DNA of 27,211 bases from CAYSWS01 sp964434935 (lineage in GTDB: Bacteria; Patescibacteriota; WWE3; UBA101185; UBA10185), in NCBI GenBank assembly GCA_964434935.1, contig CAYSWS010000013.1:1-27211 (forward strand), written 5' to 3'. Below the pieces are notes generated by a model. That model was not told the DNA's origin. It saw only the letters and a program-made list of their open reading frames with translations, and did no database searches. Positions 14,682 to 23,350 of this stretch are shown here, piece by piece. How positions within the stretch are numbered: the stretch's first letter is position 1; the number at the start of each line of letters is the position of its first letter. The position numbers were made by a program, and so were the translations under genes.

Positions 14682-15455
14682 ATGATAAATAATAAAACTG
14701 CGGATATTTACGAACAAGACAGGGTCCATGGTGTAGAAACCGACCTGACCGACCCTGATTCCAATAGACTGGCGGTCATGCTGAAATTCGCGGCCTCTTT
14801 AAAAAACCCGCCTCAGAACGTATTGGATATTGGATGCGGCACAGGTTATTTTGCCACTCAAATAAAGAAAATATATCCTCATGCCCGTGTGGTTGGTGTG
14901 GACATTTCCACCAATGCTTTGGCAGCCGGCAGAAGGGAACATAAAGATATTGAGTTCGTCCAGGCAGACGCAGAAACAAAACTGCCGTTCAAGAACGGTA
15001 CTTTTGACCTGATAATATCTGGGGAGAATATAGAACATGTGGTGGACACAGATCTTTACCTCATCGAACTTAACAGAGTGCTGACCATGAACGGTTCTTT
15101 ACTTATCACAACTCCCAACCTTGCCTCTTGGATGAACAGGATCTTTCTGCTCTTGGGCCGACAACCTTATTATCTTGAACCAAGTTTGCACAAAACTCTG
15201 CCTATTATAAAGATCGGAAATTATACTTTTCCCCAAGGCCTGGAAAATCCTGCTTCCGGTCATCTGAGATTATTTACTCCGGATGCTTTAAAAAAACTGC
15301 TGGCGTTGTACGGGCTTAAAACTGAGAGCACCCGCGGCTATTACATGTTGAGAAGATTCGGGCTGGCGCAGCTGGATAGATTATTTTGTTTGGTTCCAGG
15401 CTTGGCTTTTGGCCTGGTCCTTAAGGTGAGAAAGACCAACCATGCACACATATAA
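14682..15455 (+). CDS. Class I SAM-dependent methyltransferase
   Basis: The 257-residue protein has motif I VLDIGCGTGYFA (residues 47-58), the acidic loop VVGVDIS and FVQADAETKLPF, so it binds S-adenosylmethionine in a Rossmann fold. DLIISGENIEHVVDTDLYL and the later LITTPN block are typical of the Methyltransf_11/23 group, many of which methylate sugars, lipid carriers or quinones. In this cluster a sugar O-methyltransferase or glycan chain-end methylase is the likely role; no motif fixes the substrate. It starts 12 nt after the kinase-like gene and its end overlaps the next gene by 14 nt. Confidence 0.85.
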   Translation: MINNKTADIYEQDRVHGVETDLTDPDSNRLAVMLKFAASLKNPPQNVLDIGCGTGYFATQIKKIYPHARVVGVDISTNALAAGRREHKDIEFVQADAETKLPFKNGTFDLIISGENIEHVVDTDLYLIELNRVLTMNGSLLITTPNLASWMNRIFLLLGRQPYYLEPSLHKTLPIIKIGNYTFPQGLENPASGHLRLFTPDALKKLLALYGLKTESTRGYYMLRRFGLAQLDRLFCLVPGLAFGLVLKVRKTNHAHI

Positions 15456-16338
15456 ACCTACCTTGGCCATCGGCATGCCGGCCCACAACGAAGAGAGGGT
15501 GATCGCCCGGGCTCTAAGGCAACTTTTTGCACAGACAGCCAACAACTATGAGCTGGCTCAGGTCCTTGTTTACTCCGACGGCAGTACGGACAGTACAGTG
15601 CAAATAGTAAAAGAGGATTTTCCTCAGGTCGAGGTGCACGATTTTAAAGAAAATGAGGGAAAGCAGCGTCGCTTAAATCAAATGCTCGATACAATTACAA
15701 CCGACATTTTTGTCTTGGTTGATGCCGATATGAAATTTCACCATAACTCTGTGCTGGATGAGATGGTAAGCAAGTTCGAAGGCAAACATACAGGAGTGGT
15801 CTGCGCCTACCTTCGCGCCGCCAAACCAAAAACTATCTTCGGCCGTGTGGCCTATTTTGGCTACAAGGTCTGGGACAGAGCCAGAACCTCACTGGGAGAG
15901 AGGGGCATTCGCTACTATTCCGAAGGCGGCCTGATAGCCTTTTCCCAAGAATTTTCCCAGGTTTTCCGCTTGCCGGAGGATGGGAGCATTGGCGATGATT
16001 CATATTGTTTTTATTTCGCCATTAAAAATGGCTTTGACGTAGTGGTGTCTAAAAAAGCTGAGGTACATTTTGACATAGCAGATAACTATGCTGATTATGT
16101 TCGACAGATGAGACGGTTTCTGGCAGATCATCAAGCCATACGGGACAGTTTTGGCTGGGAACTCATCAATAGATACGAAGTTATCACTCCCAGTCTATTA
16201 ATAAGATCTTATTTGCTTGAGGCAGTCCGTTCTCCCTTCGCAGCTACCGCTTATATTTGCCTGCAACTTTCCGTCAAACTGCATATGCCTTTTTATAAGG
16301 GCAGAGCCGGATGGCGGCATATAAGGAGGGTGGGTTGA
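15442..16338 (+). CDS. Family 2 glycosyltransferase
   Basis: The 298-residue cytoplasmic or peripheral enzyme has the GT-A fold signature: AIGMPAHNEERVI (residues 9-21), YSDGSTDST, VDADMKF with the nucleotide-sugar/metal DxD at D94 and D96, and a GDDSYCF segment (D185/D186) in the acceptor region. VRQMRRFLADH resembles the QxxRR/RW region of processive enzymes, but the large membrane domain is missing; only a weakly hydrophobic C-terminus follows. It should add one sugar to a lipid-linked chain. It overlaps the methyltransferase gene by 14 nt, which suggests coupled translation. Confidence 0.87.
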   Translation: MHTYKPTLAIGMPAHNEERVIARALRQLFAQTANNYELAQVLVYSDGSTDSTVQIVKEDFPQVEVHDFKENEGKQRRLNQMLDTITTDIFVLVDADMKFHHNSVLDEMVSKFEGKHTGVVCAYLRAAKPKTIFGRVAYFGYKVWDRARTSLGERGIRYYSEGGLIAFSQEFSQVFRLPEDGSIGDDSYCFYFAIKNGFDVVVSKKAEVHFDIADNYADYVRQMRRFLADHQAIRDSFGWELINRYEVITPSLLIRSYLLEAVRSPFAATAYICLQLSVKLHMPFYKGRAGWRHIRRVG

Positions 16339-16339
16339 C

Positions 16340-17143
16340 ATGAGAAAACCTTTATCGATAAAGATATTCTTATTGACTTTGCGCCTGTCTAAACTGGCAG
16401 ATAGACTGGTGAGTAAGGCGGGAGCACAAAACTATGATGTTGTTCTTTGCTACCACGATGTCGGAGATAGCGAGTGGGAGTTTTCCGTAACCGCGCTGCA
16501 GTTCAACGAACACGTGGACGTGCTCAGAAACGGGTTTAGCGTGACCGGTCTTGACCGGATCATAAACAGTAAAAACAACGGCTCCAGACCCAGGATCGCC
16601 ATGACTTTTGATGACGGTTATAAAGGGGTTTATGAAAATGCTTATCCGATCCTGAAAAAATATAATATTCCCGCCACCGTCTTTATCATGAGCCAAGGTG
16701 GAAAAGACGGTCTTCTTGACCCAGCACAGATCAGTGAACTGCTCAGCGCCGGATGGATCTTCGGTTTTCATTCCTTAGCGCACAAGGATCTTACCTCTCT
16801 TGATAGCAACAGCCTGTATCACGAGGTGGCCGACGGTAAAAAGGACCTGGAAGAGGCTTTGGGCATGAGCTTTAAATACTTTGCTTATCCTTTTGGAAAA
16901 TATGACCGTAAAACCGTGGACGCGATAAAAACCGCAGGCTTTGAGGCCGCCTTCACAGTGGCCGGGGGCAGGCTTTCCGGCAAGATCGATAATAAATATG
17001 AATTGAACAGAATAACAGTAAGCAAGTACATTTCGCCTGAGGATCTGAAACTGCTGTTAACACCGGTGGGAATTTTTATGAACAAGGTTTTTACTTTCCT
17101 CTTTAAAGTTAAGGATAATTTTCTGGGAGCTGGCCATGAATAA
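16340..17143 (+). CDS. Polysaccharide deacetylase (CE4/NodB family)
   Basis: CE4 enzymes remove N- or O-acetyl groups from sugar polymers with a divalent metal. The three main motifs are intact in this 267-residue protein: MTFDDGY (88-94, D91 base and D92 metal ligand), HSLAH (H144 and H148, metal ligands) and YPFGKYD (183-189). The N-terminus is basic and weakly hydrophobic with no clear cleavable signal, so the enzyme may act inside the cell or be held at the membrane. AAGGAGGG (16323-16330) gives a good ribosome site. The ATG is 1 nt after the previous stop, and the end overlaps the GT4 gene by 8 nt. With the PIG-L protein it makes two deacetylases in one cluster. Confidence 0.9.
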   Translation: MRKPLSIKIFLLTLRLSKLADRLVSKAGAQNYDVVLCYHDVGDSEWEFSVTALQFNEHVDVLRNGFSVTGLDRIINSKNNGSRPRIAMTFDDGYKGVYENAYPILKKYNIPATVFIMSQGGKDGLLDPAQISELLSAGWIFGFHSLAHKDLTSLDSNSLYHEVADGKKDLEEALGMSFKYFAYPFGKYDRKTVDAIKTAGFEAAFTVAGGRLSGKIDNKYELNRITVSKYISPEDLKLLLTPVGIFMNKVFTFLFKVKDNFLGAGHE

Positions 17144-18242
17144 CAAGCAAAACATCATAGTCTCAAATTACGATTCTATCTTTAATCCGCACTATTCAGG
17201 CGGGGGAGCCGCGGCTGTCCACGAAATGTGCAAAAGGCTGGCCAAGACACACGTGGTAAAAGTCATAGCCGGTACTTTTGAAGGTGCTCAAGCTCAGGAA
17301 GTGGACGGGGTAAGATACACTTTTGTGGGCTCGAACATGCTAGGGCCCAAGCTGGGTCACCTTTTTTACCAAGCTGCCTTGCTGTTTAAAGCCGGAACAG
17401 AGAAATACGATCTGTGGATTGAGGGCTCTTCTCCGCCTGTGACATTTTCTCTGCTGCCGCTACGGGCAAAGAGCAAGGTTGTCTCCTGGATCCATATGTT
17501 CGCTGGATCTGATATGCATAGAAAATACAAATTGCCGTTTCAGTCCATAGAAAAATTTTTAGCTAAAAATTATAGATATTTCATTGTTCTATCTGATTGG
17601 GCAAAAAATAAAGTGCAAAAAGATCTTGACCGAAAACAGGTACGAATTGGGGTCATCCCCAATGGCGTGGTGGTGGCTTCCGGGGAGAGTTGGGAAAGAC
17701 CCCTCAGGGAAAAATATTTTCTATTCCTGGGCCGGCTGGAGATAGATCAGAAAGGACTTGATCTATTGCTCCTAGCTTTCAAGGCGATGAAAGATAAGTC
17801 TGAAGTCAGGTTGAAAATAGCCGGAAAAGGCTCCGAAAAAGAATTGGCCGCCGTAAAGACCATGATAAAAGACAATGACTTGTCTAAGCGCGTGGAGATC
17901 TTAGGCAAAGTGGGCGGCGAAGAAAAAGAAAAGCTCCTGGCTGACTGCTTGGCCTTGGTGCTGCCCTCACGATTCGATACCTATCCTCTAGTCGTGCTGG
18001 AAGCTTTTGCCCATGCCAAGCCGGTGGTATTATTTGACCTTCCACAACTGTCCTGGCTCCCCGGAAATGCCTCTATAAAAGCAGAATGTTTCCAGGTGGA
18101 TGCCTATGCCAAAGCACTAGCAAGTATTATCGAAAATGAACAGGCTAGGCAGGAAATGGGTAGAGATGCCCGTGAGTTTGCTAAGAACAACACCTGGGAT
18201 AATGTTTATGACAAGTTTTTAGGATTTGTAGAAAGTATATGA
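17136..18242 (+). CDS. Family 4 glycosyltransferase
   Basis: The 368-residue GT-B enzyme has the glycine-rich acceptor-side loop YSGGGAAAVHEM (residues 20-31), VIPNGV, FLGRLEIDQKGLD and the donor-site segment SRFDTYPLVVLEAFA. In that last block the first acid of the EX7E motif is Asp (DX7E), a conservative change seen in some active members. It probably adds a sugar from a nucleotide donor to the growing glycan at the inner membrane face. It overlaps the deacetylase by 8 nt and the next gene by 4 nt (ATGA). GGGAG lies 6 nt before its ATG. Confidence 0.88.
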   Translation: MNNKQNIIVSNYDSIFNPHYSGGGAAAVHEMCKRLAKTHVVKVIAGTFEGAQAQEVDGVRYTFVGSNMLGPKLGHLFYQAALLFKAGTEKYDLWIEGSSPPVTFSLLPLRAKSKVVSWIHMFAGSDMHRKYKLPFQSIEKFLAKNYRYFIVLSDWAKNKVQKDLDRKQVRIGVIPNGVVVASGESWERPLREKYFLFLGRLEIDQKGLDLLLLAFKAMKDKSEVRLKIAGKGSEKELAAVKTMIKDNDLSKRVEILGKVGGEEKEKLLADCLALVLPSRFDTYPLVVLEAFAHAKPVVLFDLPQLSWLPGNASIKAECFQVDAYAKALASIIENEQARQEMGRDAREFAKNNTWDNVYDKFLGFVESI

Positions 18243-20071
18243 GCATAAGAGATGTAATAAAGAACAAAAAAATATATGTTGTCTCACCGCATTTTGATGA
18301 TGCTGCTTTGTCATGCGGGGGTTTGTTATCGAATCTGGACGGCGCTGAAGACGTCACCGTCATTAACGTTTTTACCAAAGCCCATGAAGGTCCGTATACG
18401 CTTTCGGTCCGCAAGTTCTTGAAAGATTCTGGTAACTACGAGGATGCCAACACTCTATACGATGAGCGCGCCAAGAATGATGCGGCGGTTTTATCAAAAC
18501 TTAAAGTAAATAGTACAAATCTTGGTCTACAAGATGGTTTGTTCAGAAGGAAAAAACGCCTCGATCCGTTAGGAAAGCTCATCCCTGAATTCGATCATAT
18601 ATACCCGACTTACAGATGGCACGCAACCAAGACGGTTTCTTCGCAGGATCCCTCGTATGATCAACTTAAGCAAGCGCTTGAGAACACAGTGGAAAAAGAG
18701 GCGGTGGTGCTTGCTCCCTACGGCACGGGGCATCATATAGACCATGTCATAACACGCCGGGTGTGCGAGGAGTTGTTCGATAATGTTATTTTTTATTCTG
18801 ATTTTCCCTATAATGTTCGTGAAAATAATCTTGGAGATGATACCGTAGCTTATGACAAGATAGAAAATCCGGTTGATCTGGCAAAAAAAACAGACCTGCT
18901 GAAACTATACAAAACACAGTTTCCGGCTATCTTTCCTTCGTTACAAATCCCGGAACATAGTGAGCTCTACTTTATCCCTATTAAAAATGCCGGATCCGCA
19001 AAACCGACTGCTATACCGGACCTCAGGTCCGAAACCGCCCAAACCCTGAACGAGAAGCTTATCAACGATTGGAAAGAGTTGTGGGAAAATGCGGCTAATG
19101 CAAGTTTTTTTAACTCTTACGAATGGTTCCTGGTCTGTCTTAAAACATACAACATCACAGACTACAAGATCCTCCTTTGCTACCAGGAAAATAAGCTCAT
19201 GGCCATATTACCGGGAGTCATGAAAAATAAGTTTGGTGTGCCCGTTCTAACATCTGCTTCGGGCTTAGAACATGTTCCCGGCTCGCCCCTTTTAGTTAGA
19301 AACTATGAAAGCGGACTTATAAAATATGCAGTGGATGCCTTCGGCCGGCAGCACAACATATACATTTCCCATGTCAATGAAGACCTGGCCAAAGAAATAA
19401 AAAAAGCCTATAAGCAGGTTTTGGCTTCAACTATTGCTAAACACCCCTATATAGATTTTTCAAAAGATGCGAACAGCTTCTTTTCCGACAGGGCCAGAAG
19501 AGAGGTCAGAAATAAAATGAAGGGCGCAGGTGGCGCCCTTAGTTATAGCTTAGATGAGGTGGGAGAAAATTCTCACCAGATACTACAAACATTGATTGCT
19601 GTCGACCAAGGGAGCGCAAAGAAGTTAAAGGGGGAAGACACATTTTCTGAGCAGATAAATATAGATCTGTTCAAGAATATTCTATACCTCTGTCCACAGT
19701 TTGTACGCATTGCCTACCTAAAGTACCATGATAGACCGATCGCCTATATATTCAACTTTGCTAGCAACTATTCTCTTGAAGAATTTCACACCGCTTATCT
19801 AGCAGATCATGCTAAACTTTCCCCCGGGAAAATGCTTTTGTATCAGTTGGTCGATGACCTTTCACAAAAAACGTTCAAAAAATACGAGTTCGGTCTGGGT
19901 TTCACCGGATTGTCTCCAGACGTGGAATTTCAATATGATATTTATTATTCGCGCCATACAGTTATACGTCTTTGGTGGCATATACTTAACACCATAAGAA
20001 GAACAAAACAGGTATTATTTCATAGAGACTTTTTTAAAGATTATGAATTTCTCTTTAGGACGCTTAAATGA
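18239..20071 (+). CDS. Fusion of PIG-L/LmbE deacetylase and GNAT (FemAB/CelD-like) acyltransferase
   Basis: The 610-residue cytoplasmic protein has two enzymes. Residues about 10-250 are a PIG-L/LmbE zinc deacetylase: SPHFDDA (16-22, with H18 and D21) and GTGHHIDHV (162-170). Known relatives remove the acetyl group from GlcNAc-PI or similar N-acetyl-glucosaminides. Residues about 275-605 match the BioF2-like/CelD acetyltransferase group, related to FemAB: FFNSYEWF, RPIAYIFNF, EEFHTAYLADHAKLSPGKMLLYQL and a final FGLGFTG block. The natural reading is removal of an N-acetyl group followed by attachment of another acyl or aminoacyl group on the same sugar. The second Asp-Glu of the usual PHPDDE motif is Asp-Ala here. 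Overlaps of 4 nt exist at both ends. Confidence 0.82.
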   Translation: MSIRDVIKNKKIYVVSPHFDDAALSCGGLLSNLDGAEDVTVINVFTKAHEGPYTLSVRKFLKDSGNYEDANTLYDERAKNDAAVLSKLKVNSTNLGLQDGLFRRKKRLDPLGKLIPEFDHIYPTYRWHATKTVSSQDPSYDQLKQALENTVEKEAVVLAPYGTGHHIDHVITRRVCEELFDNVIFYSDFPYNVRENNLGDDTVAYDKIENPVDLAKKTDLLKLYKTQFPAIFPSLQIPEHSELYFIPIKNAGSAKPTAIPDLRSETAQTLNEKLINDWKELWENAANASFFNSYEWFLVCLKTYNITDYKILLCYQENKLMAILPGVMKNKFGVPVLTSASGLEHVPGSPLLVRNYESGLIKYAVDAFGRQHNIYISHVNEDLAKEIKKAYKQVLASTIAKHPYIDFSKDANSFFSDRARREVRNKMKGAGGALSYSLDEVGENSHQILQTLIAVDQGSAKKLKGEDTFSEQINIDLFKNILYLCPQFVRIAYLKYHDRPIAYIFNFASNYSLEEFHTAYLADHAKLSPGKMLLYQLVDDLSQKTFKKYEFGLGFTGLSPDVEFQYDIYYSRHTVIRLWWHILNTIRRTKQVLFHRDFFKDYEFLFRTLK

Positions 20072-21699
20072 AAATAGATCTTGGACTGATAAAAAATAGG
20101 ACATGGTCTTTTTGGAAAACGATCAGTAAAAGTGGAGGCTTTTGGCTGCTCTTACCTGTACTATTTATTCTTGTCCTTTCCATACGGGGCCTGCCGGGCT
20201 CGCCCAATGCCGTAGAACTTGACCAGGACAAATGGGTAGAAAACGGTCCTTTTGAGCTTTCTCCGGAAAGAGGTAGGTTTGCCCTGGTATATTCCGTAGT
20301 CGAAGATGGATCCTTGTCCTACTCTCTGCCGGTAGCAAGATTTGCTTTACCTGACCTGGCATACCAAGATGGAAAATTTGTCTCACGGTTTGCGCCTACG
20401 GTCTCTTTTCTAGCCATCCCCGGATATTTACTGGGAAAAACAATTGGTCTCTCCCAAGTTGGTACTTATTTCATTATTGCTTTGTTTGCCGCCTTGAATA
20501 CCCTGCTGATCAGGGCTATTGCCATCAAGCTGGGGGCAAACTCCAAGGCGGCTACAGTTGGCTCTTTGGTCTTTCTTTTTGCCAGTCCAAGTTTTGCCTA
20601 TGCGGTAAATTTATACCAGCACCACATTTCCACCTTTACCATACTACTAGCTATTTATATCCTTATGAGATCTGAGGATCTCTTGTCGGCGGCAATGATC
20701 TTATTTTTGTGTGGCTTGTCAGTGACAGTGGATTATCCAAATCTCTTTTTGATGTTCCCCGTAGGCCTGGCTGCTTTGGTTCGAATTGTATCCGTAAAGT
20801 CCGGCCGTGATGTTCTAAAAATAAATTTTAAATTGACCGGCCTTTTATGTCTTATGGCGGTAGTACTACCCATGCTCTTCTTATTCTGGTTCAACAAAGT
20901 GTCTTTTGGCGACCCCTTCCAACTTTCAGGCACAGTACCGGGAGTTAAGGACTTTGATGAACAGGGCAAACCTTTGGCGCCAAGAGATGTTAATCCCGAG
21001 GATCTTGAATTTTATCTGCACCCGGAATTACAAGAAAAAACTGCTGTGGGATTTTTCTTGACCCGTAATTTAATGAATGGGCTGTACTTGCATCTGCTCA
21101 GCCCAGACAGGGGAATGTTAATGTTCACTCCGGTCATGTTCCTAGGCATGTTCGGCTTATGGATCCTTTATAAAAAGCGGGATATGCGCCTGAATCTATT
21201 TCTCAGCATCTTAGGCGTGAATTTACTTCTGTACTCGATGTGGGGAGATCCGTGGGGAGGTTGGGCCTTTGGTTCCAGGTACTTGATACCTGCCTACGCT
21301 CTGCTTGCTGTATTGATAAGTGTAGCCCTGTCAAAATACAAAAAAGGCTTTTTATTCATACCTTTATTTTTATTTCTTTTTTCCTACTCCGCCTATGTCA
21401 ACACTGCCGGCGCTCTCTCCACCAGCGCCAATCCTCCCAAAGTTGAGGTTTTGGAGCTGGAAAAGCTTTCGGGCAAGGTGCAGAAGTACACTTTTGCTAG
21501 AAACACTGATTACCTAAAAAGCCACACCTCAAAATCTTTTATTTATCAAACCGTGGCAGGTAAATATTTGTCAGCCTGGAATTATTTTAAGCTAGTGTAT
21601 GCTTTGATAATGACTGCTACAATGATCCCTTTGCTGGGACTTTTGCTACCGGAATGGAAATTACTAAGTAAAGTTAAAAGTTTACTTAAGAGGGTATAG
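20068..21699 (+). CDS. GT-C type membrane glycosyltransferase, GT39-like (first copy)
   Basis: The 543-residue protein has about ten to twelve transmembrane helices, beginning near residue 25. The first outer loop has SPERGRFALVYS (65-76) and DGKFVSRFAP, where an acidic residue near the end of helix 1 is the usual catalytic site of GT-C enzymes. Late in the chain, WGGWAFGSRYLIPAYALL is a conserved segment of this protein type. GT39/ArnT-like enzymes take a sugar from a polyprenyl-phosphate donor on the outer membrane face and pass it to a glycan or protein. It could use the product of the DPM1-like domain of the large fusion protein. It overlaps the PIG-L gene by 4 nt. Confidence 0.75.
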   Translation: MKIDLGLIKNRTWSFWKTISKSGGFWLLLPVLFILVLSIRGLPGSPNAVELDQDKWVENGPFELSPERGRFALVYSVVEDGSLSYSLPVARFALPDLAYQDGKFVSRFAPTVSFLAIPGYLLGKTIGLSQVGTYFIIALFAALNTLLIRAIAIKLGANSKAATVGSLVFLFASPSFAYAVNLYQHHISTFTILLAIYILMRSEDLLSAAMILFLCGLSVTVDYPNLFLMFPVGLAALVRIVSVKSGRDVLKINFKLTGLLCLMAVVLPMLFLFWFNKVSFGDPFQLSGTVPGVKDFDEQGKPLAPRDVNPEDLEFYLHPELQEKTAVGFFLTRNLMNGLYLHLLSPDRGMLMFTPVMFLGMFGLWILYKKRDMRLNLFLSILGVNLLLYSMWGDPWGGWAFGSRYLIPAYALLAVLISVALSKYKKGFLFIPLFLFLFSYSAYVNTAGALSTSANPPKVEVLELEKLSGKVQKYTFARNTDYLKSHTSKSFIYQTVAGKYLSAWNYFKLVYALIMTATMIPLLGLLLPEWKLLSKVKSLLKRV

Positions 21700-21706
21700 A
21701 CAAATT

Positions 21707-23350
21707 ATGGTAATCGATAAATTAAAAAAACTGGATACTAAAATATCTTTTGAAATACCCTTGAAGCCATTGCAAGTAGCAAAAAATGTCCTTGAGAAAA
21801 GGTCAGGCTTGTTGCTAACTATTTTTCTATGTCTAATTTCCATTGCTTATTTTCGCTACTATTACAACAACGGATTAGCCTTAGCTTACAACGATGCCCG
21901 CTCGCACCTGGATATAGGCCGCAGGGTGGTTGAGGGCCTCAAGCCGGGCATAGCCCAGCTGGGATCTGTGTGGCTCCCCCTGCTCCACGTCCTGATGGTG
22001 CCCACCATCTGGAATGACTTCATGTGGCACTCAGGGTTGTCCGGGGCACTAATTTCTATGATCTCCTTTGTAGCCACAGGCATTCTGGTCTATAAATTCC
22101 TGAAGGAATTGGAAGTGGGCATGTTTGGCCGCCTGGTGGGTGTTTTTGTCTTTATTTCGAACCTTAATATCCTTTACCTACAAACTACCTCCATGACAGA
22201 ACTGCTTTTACTGGCCACCATGACAGCGGCTTCGTATGAGTTGATGATGTGGCACAAAAACGATAATTTGCTCCATTTGATCAAAAGTGCTTTTTGGATC
22301 ATGCTCTCTTCACTGACCAGATATGATGGCTGGTTCCTTTTGGCCTGGGCCGGACTTTTGGTGCTGCTGCACACACTTAAAAGTAAGAAGGATCTGCAAA
22401 AGACCGAAGGGATGCTGGTTTTATTCACAACCTTGGCCGGTTTTGGTATCTTTTTGTGGCTGTTGTGGAACCTCATGATCTTCAAGGACCCTTTATACTT
22501 TGCTTTTGGACCCTTTTCCGCCAAATCTCAGCAGGACCAGCTAGCTCAAGCAGGCATGTTAATGACCAAGAACAATTTGTGGCTGTCCGCAAAATTCTAT
22601 TTTTACGCCCTGGTCTATAACCTGGGAGCATTCCATGTCTTGTTGGGTGGCATAGGTGCGATAATGCTCTGGCTGGACAAGGGGTTTTCTAAAGAGATCC
22701 GTATAGCTTTAACTGCTCTGATAGCTCCGTTATTTTTTAATGTTATAGCCCTTTTCATGGGTCACTCCGTGCTCTTTATCCAGGGCCTGTCCGGAGACAC
22801 ATGGTTCAATGTTCGATACGGCGTCATGCTGGCGCCATCCGTAGCTATATTTATCGGATATTTGATCGGCAGGTCTAAATATCTAGGTACGACTATCTTA
22901 GCTTTGCTTCTTTTTGTGACATTTTTTGCCTTTAGCAGTGCTGACGCAGTCACTATTGATGATGCCAGGGTTGGTTCCAGCCAGAAGAACGTTACCGAGG
23001 TCAGCCAATGGCTGGCACAGAACGCCGGAGATAAAAAGGGCTTTATACTTATTTCCGTGGCTTCGCATGATGCTATAATATTCTCTTCAGGACTGCCTAT
23101 GAAAAGATTTATTCACGAAGGAACCGGTCTATATTGGGAAAGCGCCACCTCCCTGCCTGACCGCTGGGCGCGCTGGATCATTATGAGAACTCATGATGAC
23201 AATGACCTCACCTTCAAACTGGTCAAGGATACTAAAGGTTTGGAAAAATACACTTTAGTAGACCATTTCCCGTTCGCCGATATATATGAAATTAAGCCCG
23301 AGTATGTGGAACAATTGAATACGGAACCAATTTTAGGAAGACAGAAATGA
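21707..23350 (+). CDS. GT-C type membrane glycosyltransferase, GT39-like (second copy)
   Basis: The 547-residue multi-helix protein has a conserved outer loop after the first helix: AYNDARSHLDIGRRVVEG (60-77, D63 and D69), then GSVWLPLLHVL and SLTRYDGWFLLAW. These are typical of PMT/GT39-family dolichyl- or polyprenyl-phosphate-sugar transferases. It differs clearly from the preceding GT-C gene, so the two are not a recent duplication. A C-terminal soluble part (about 425-547) probably faces outside. It begins 7 nt after the previous gene and overlaps the next by 4 nt. Substrate unknown. Confidence 0.8.
   Translation: MVIDKLKKLDTKISFEIPLKPLQVAKNVLEKRSGLLLTIFLCLISIAYFRYYYNNGLALAYNDARSHLDIGRRVVEGLKPGIAQLGSVWLPLLHVLMVPTIWNDFMWHSGLSGALISMISFVATGILVYKFLKELEVGMFGRLVGVFVFISNLNILYLQTTSMTELLLLATMTAASYELMMWHKNDNLLHLIKSAFWIMLSSLTRYDGWFLLAWAGLLVLLHTLKSKKDLQKTEGMLVLFTTLAGFGIFLWLLWNLMIFKDPLYFAFGPFSAKSQQDQLAQAGMLMTKNNLWLSAKFYFYALVYNLGAFHVLLGGIGAIMLWLDKGFSKEIRIALTALIAPLFFNVIALFMGHSVLFIQGLSGDTWFNVRYGVMLAPSVAIFIGYLIGRSKYLGTTILALLLFVTFFAFSSADAVTIDDARVGSSQKNVTEVSQWLAQNAGDKKGFILISVASHDAIIFSSGLPMKRFIHEGTGLYWESATSLPDRWARWIIMRTHDDNDLTFKLVKDTKGLEKYTLVDHFPFADIYEIKPEYVEQLNTEPILGRQK

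Noticed and set aside
20068..23350. The two GT-C genes as a tandem duplication
   Set aside because: Their lengths are similar but the conserved loops differ (SPERGRFALVYS versus AYNDARSHLDIGRR) and no aligned stretch is visible.
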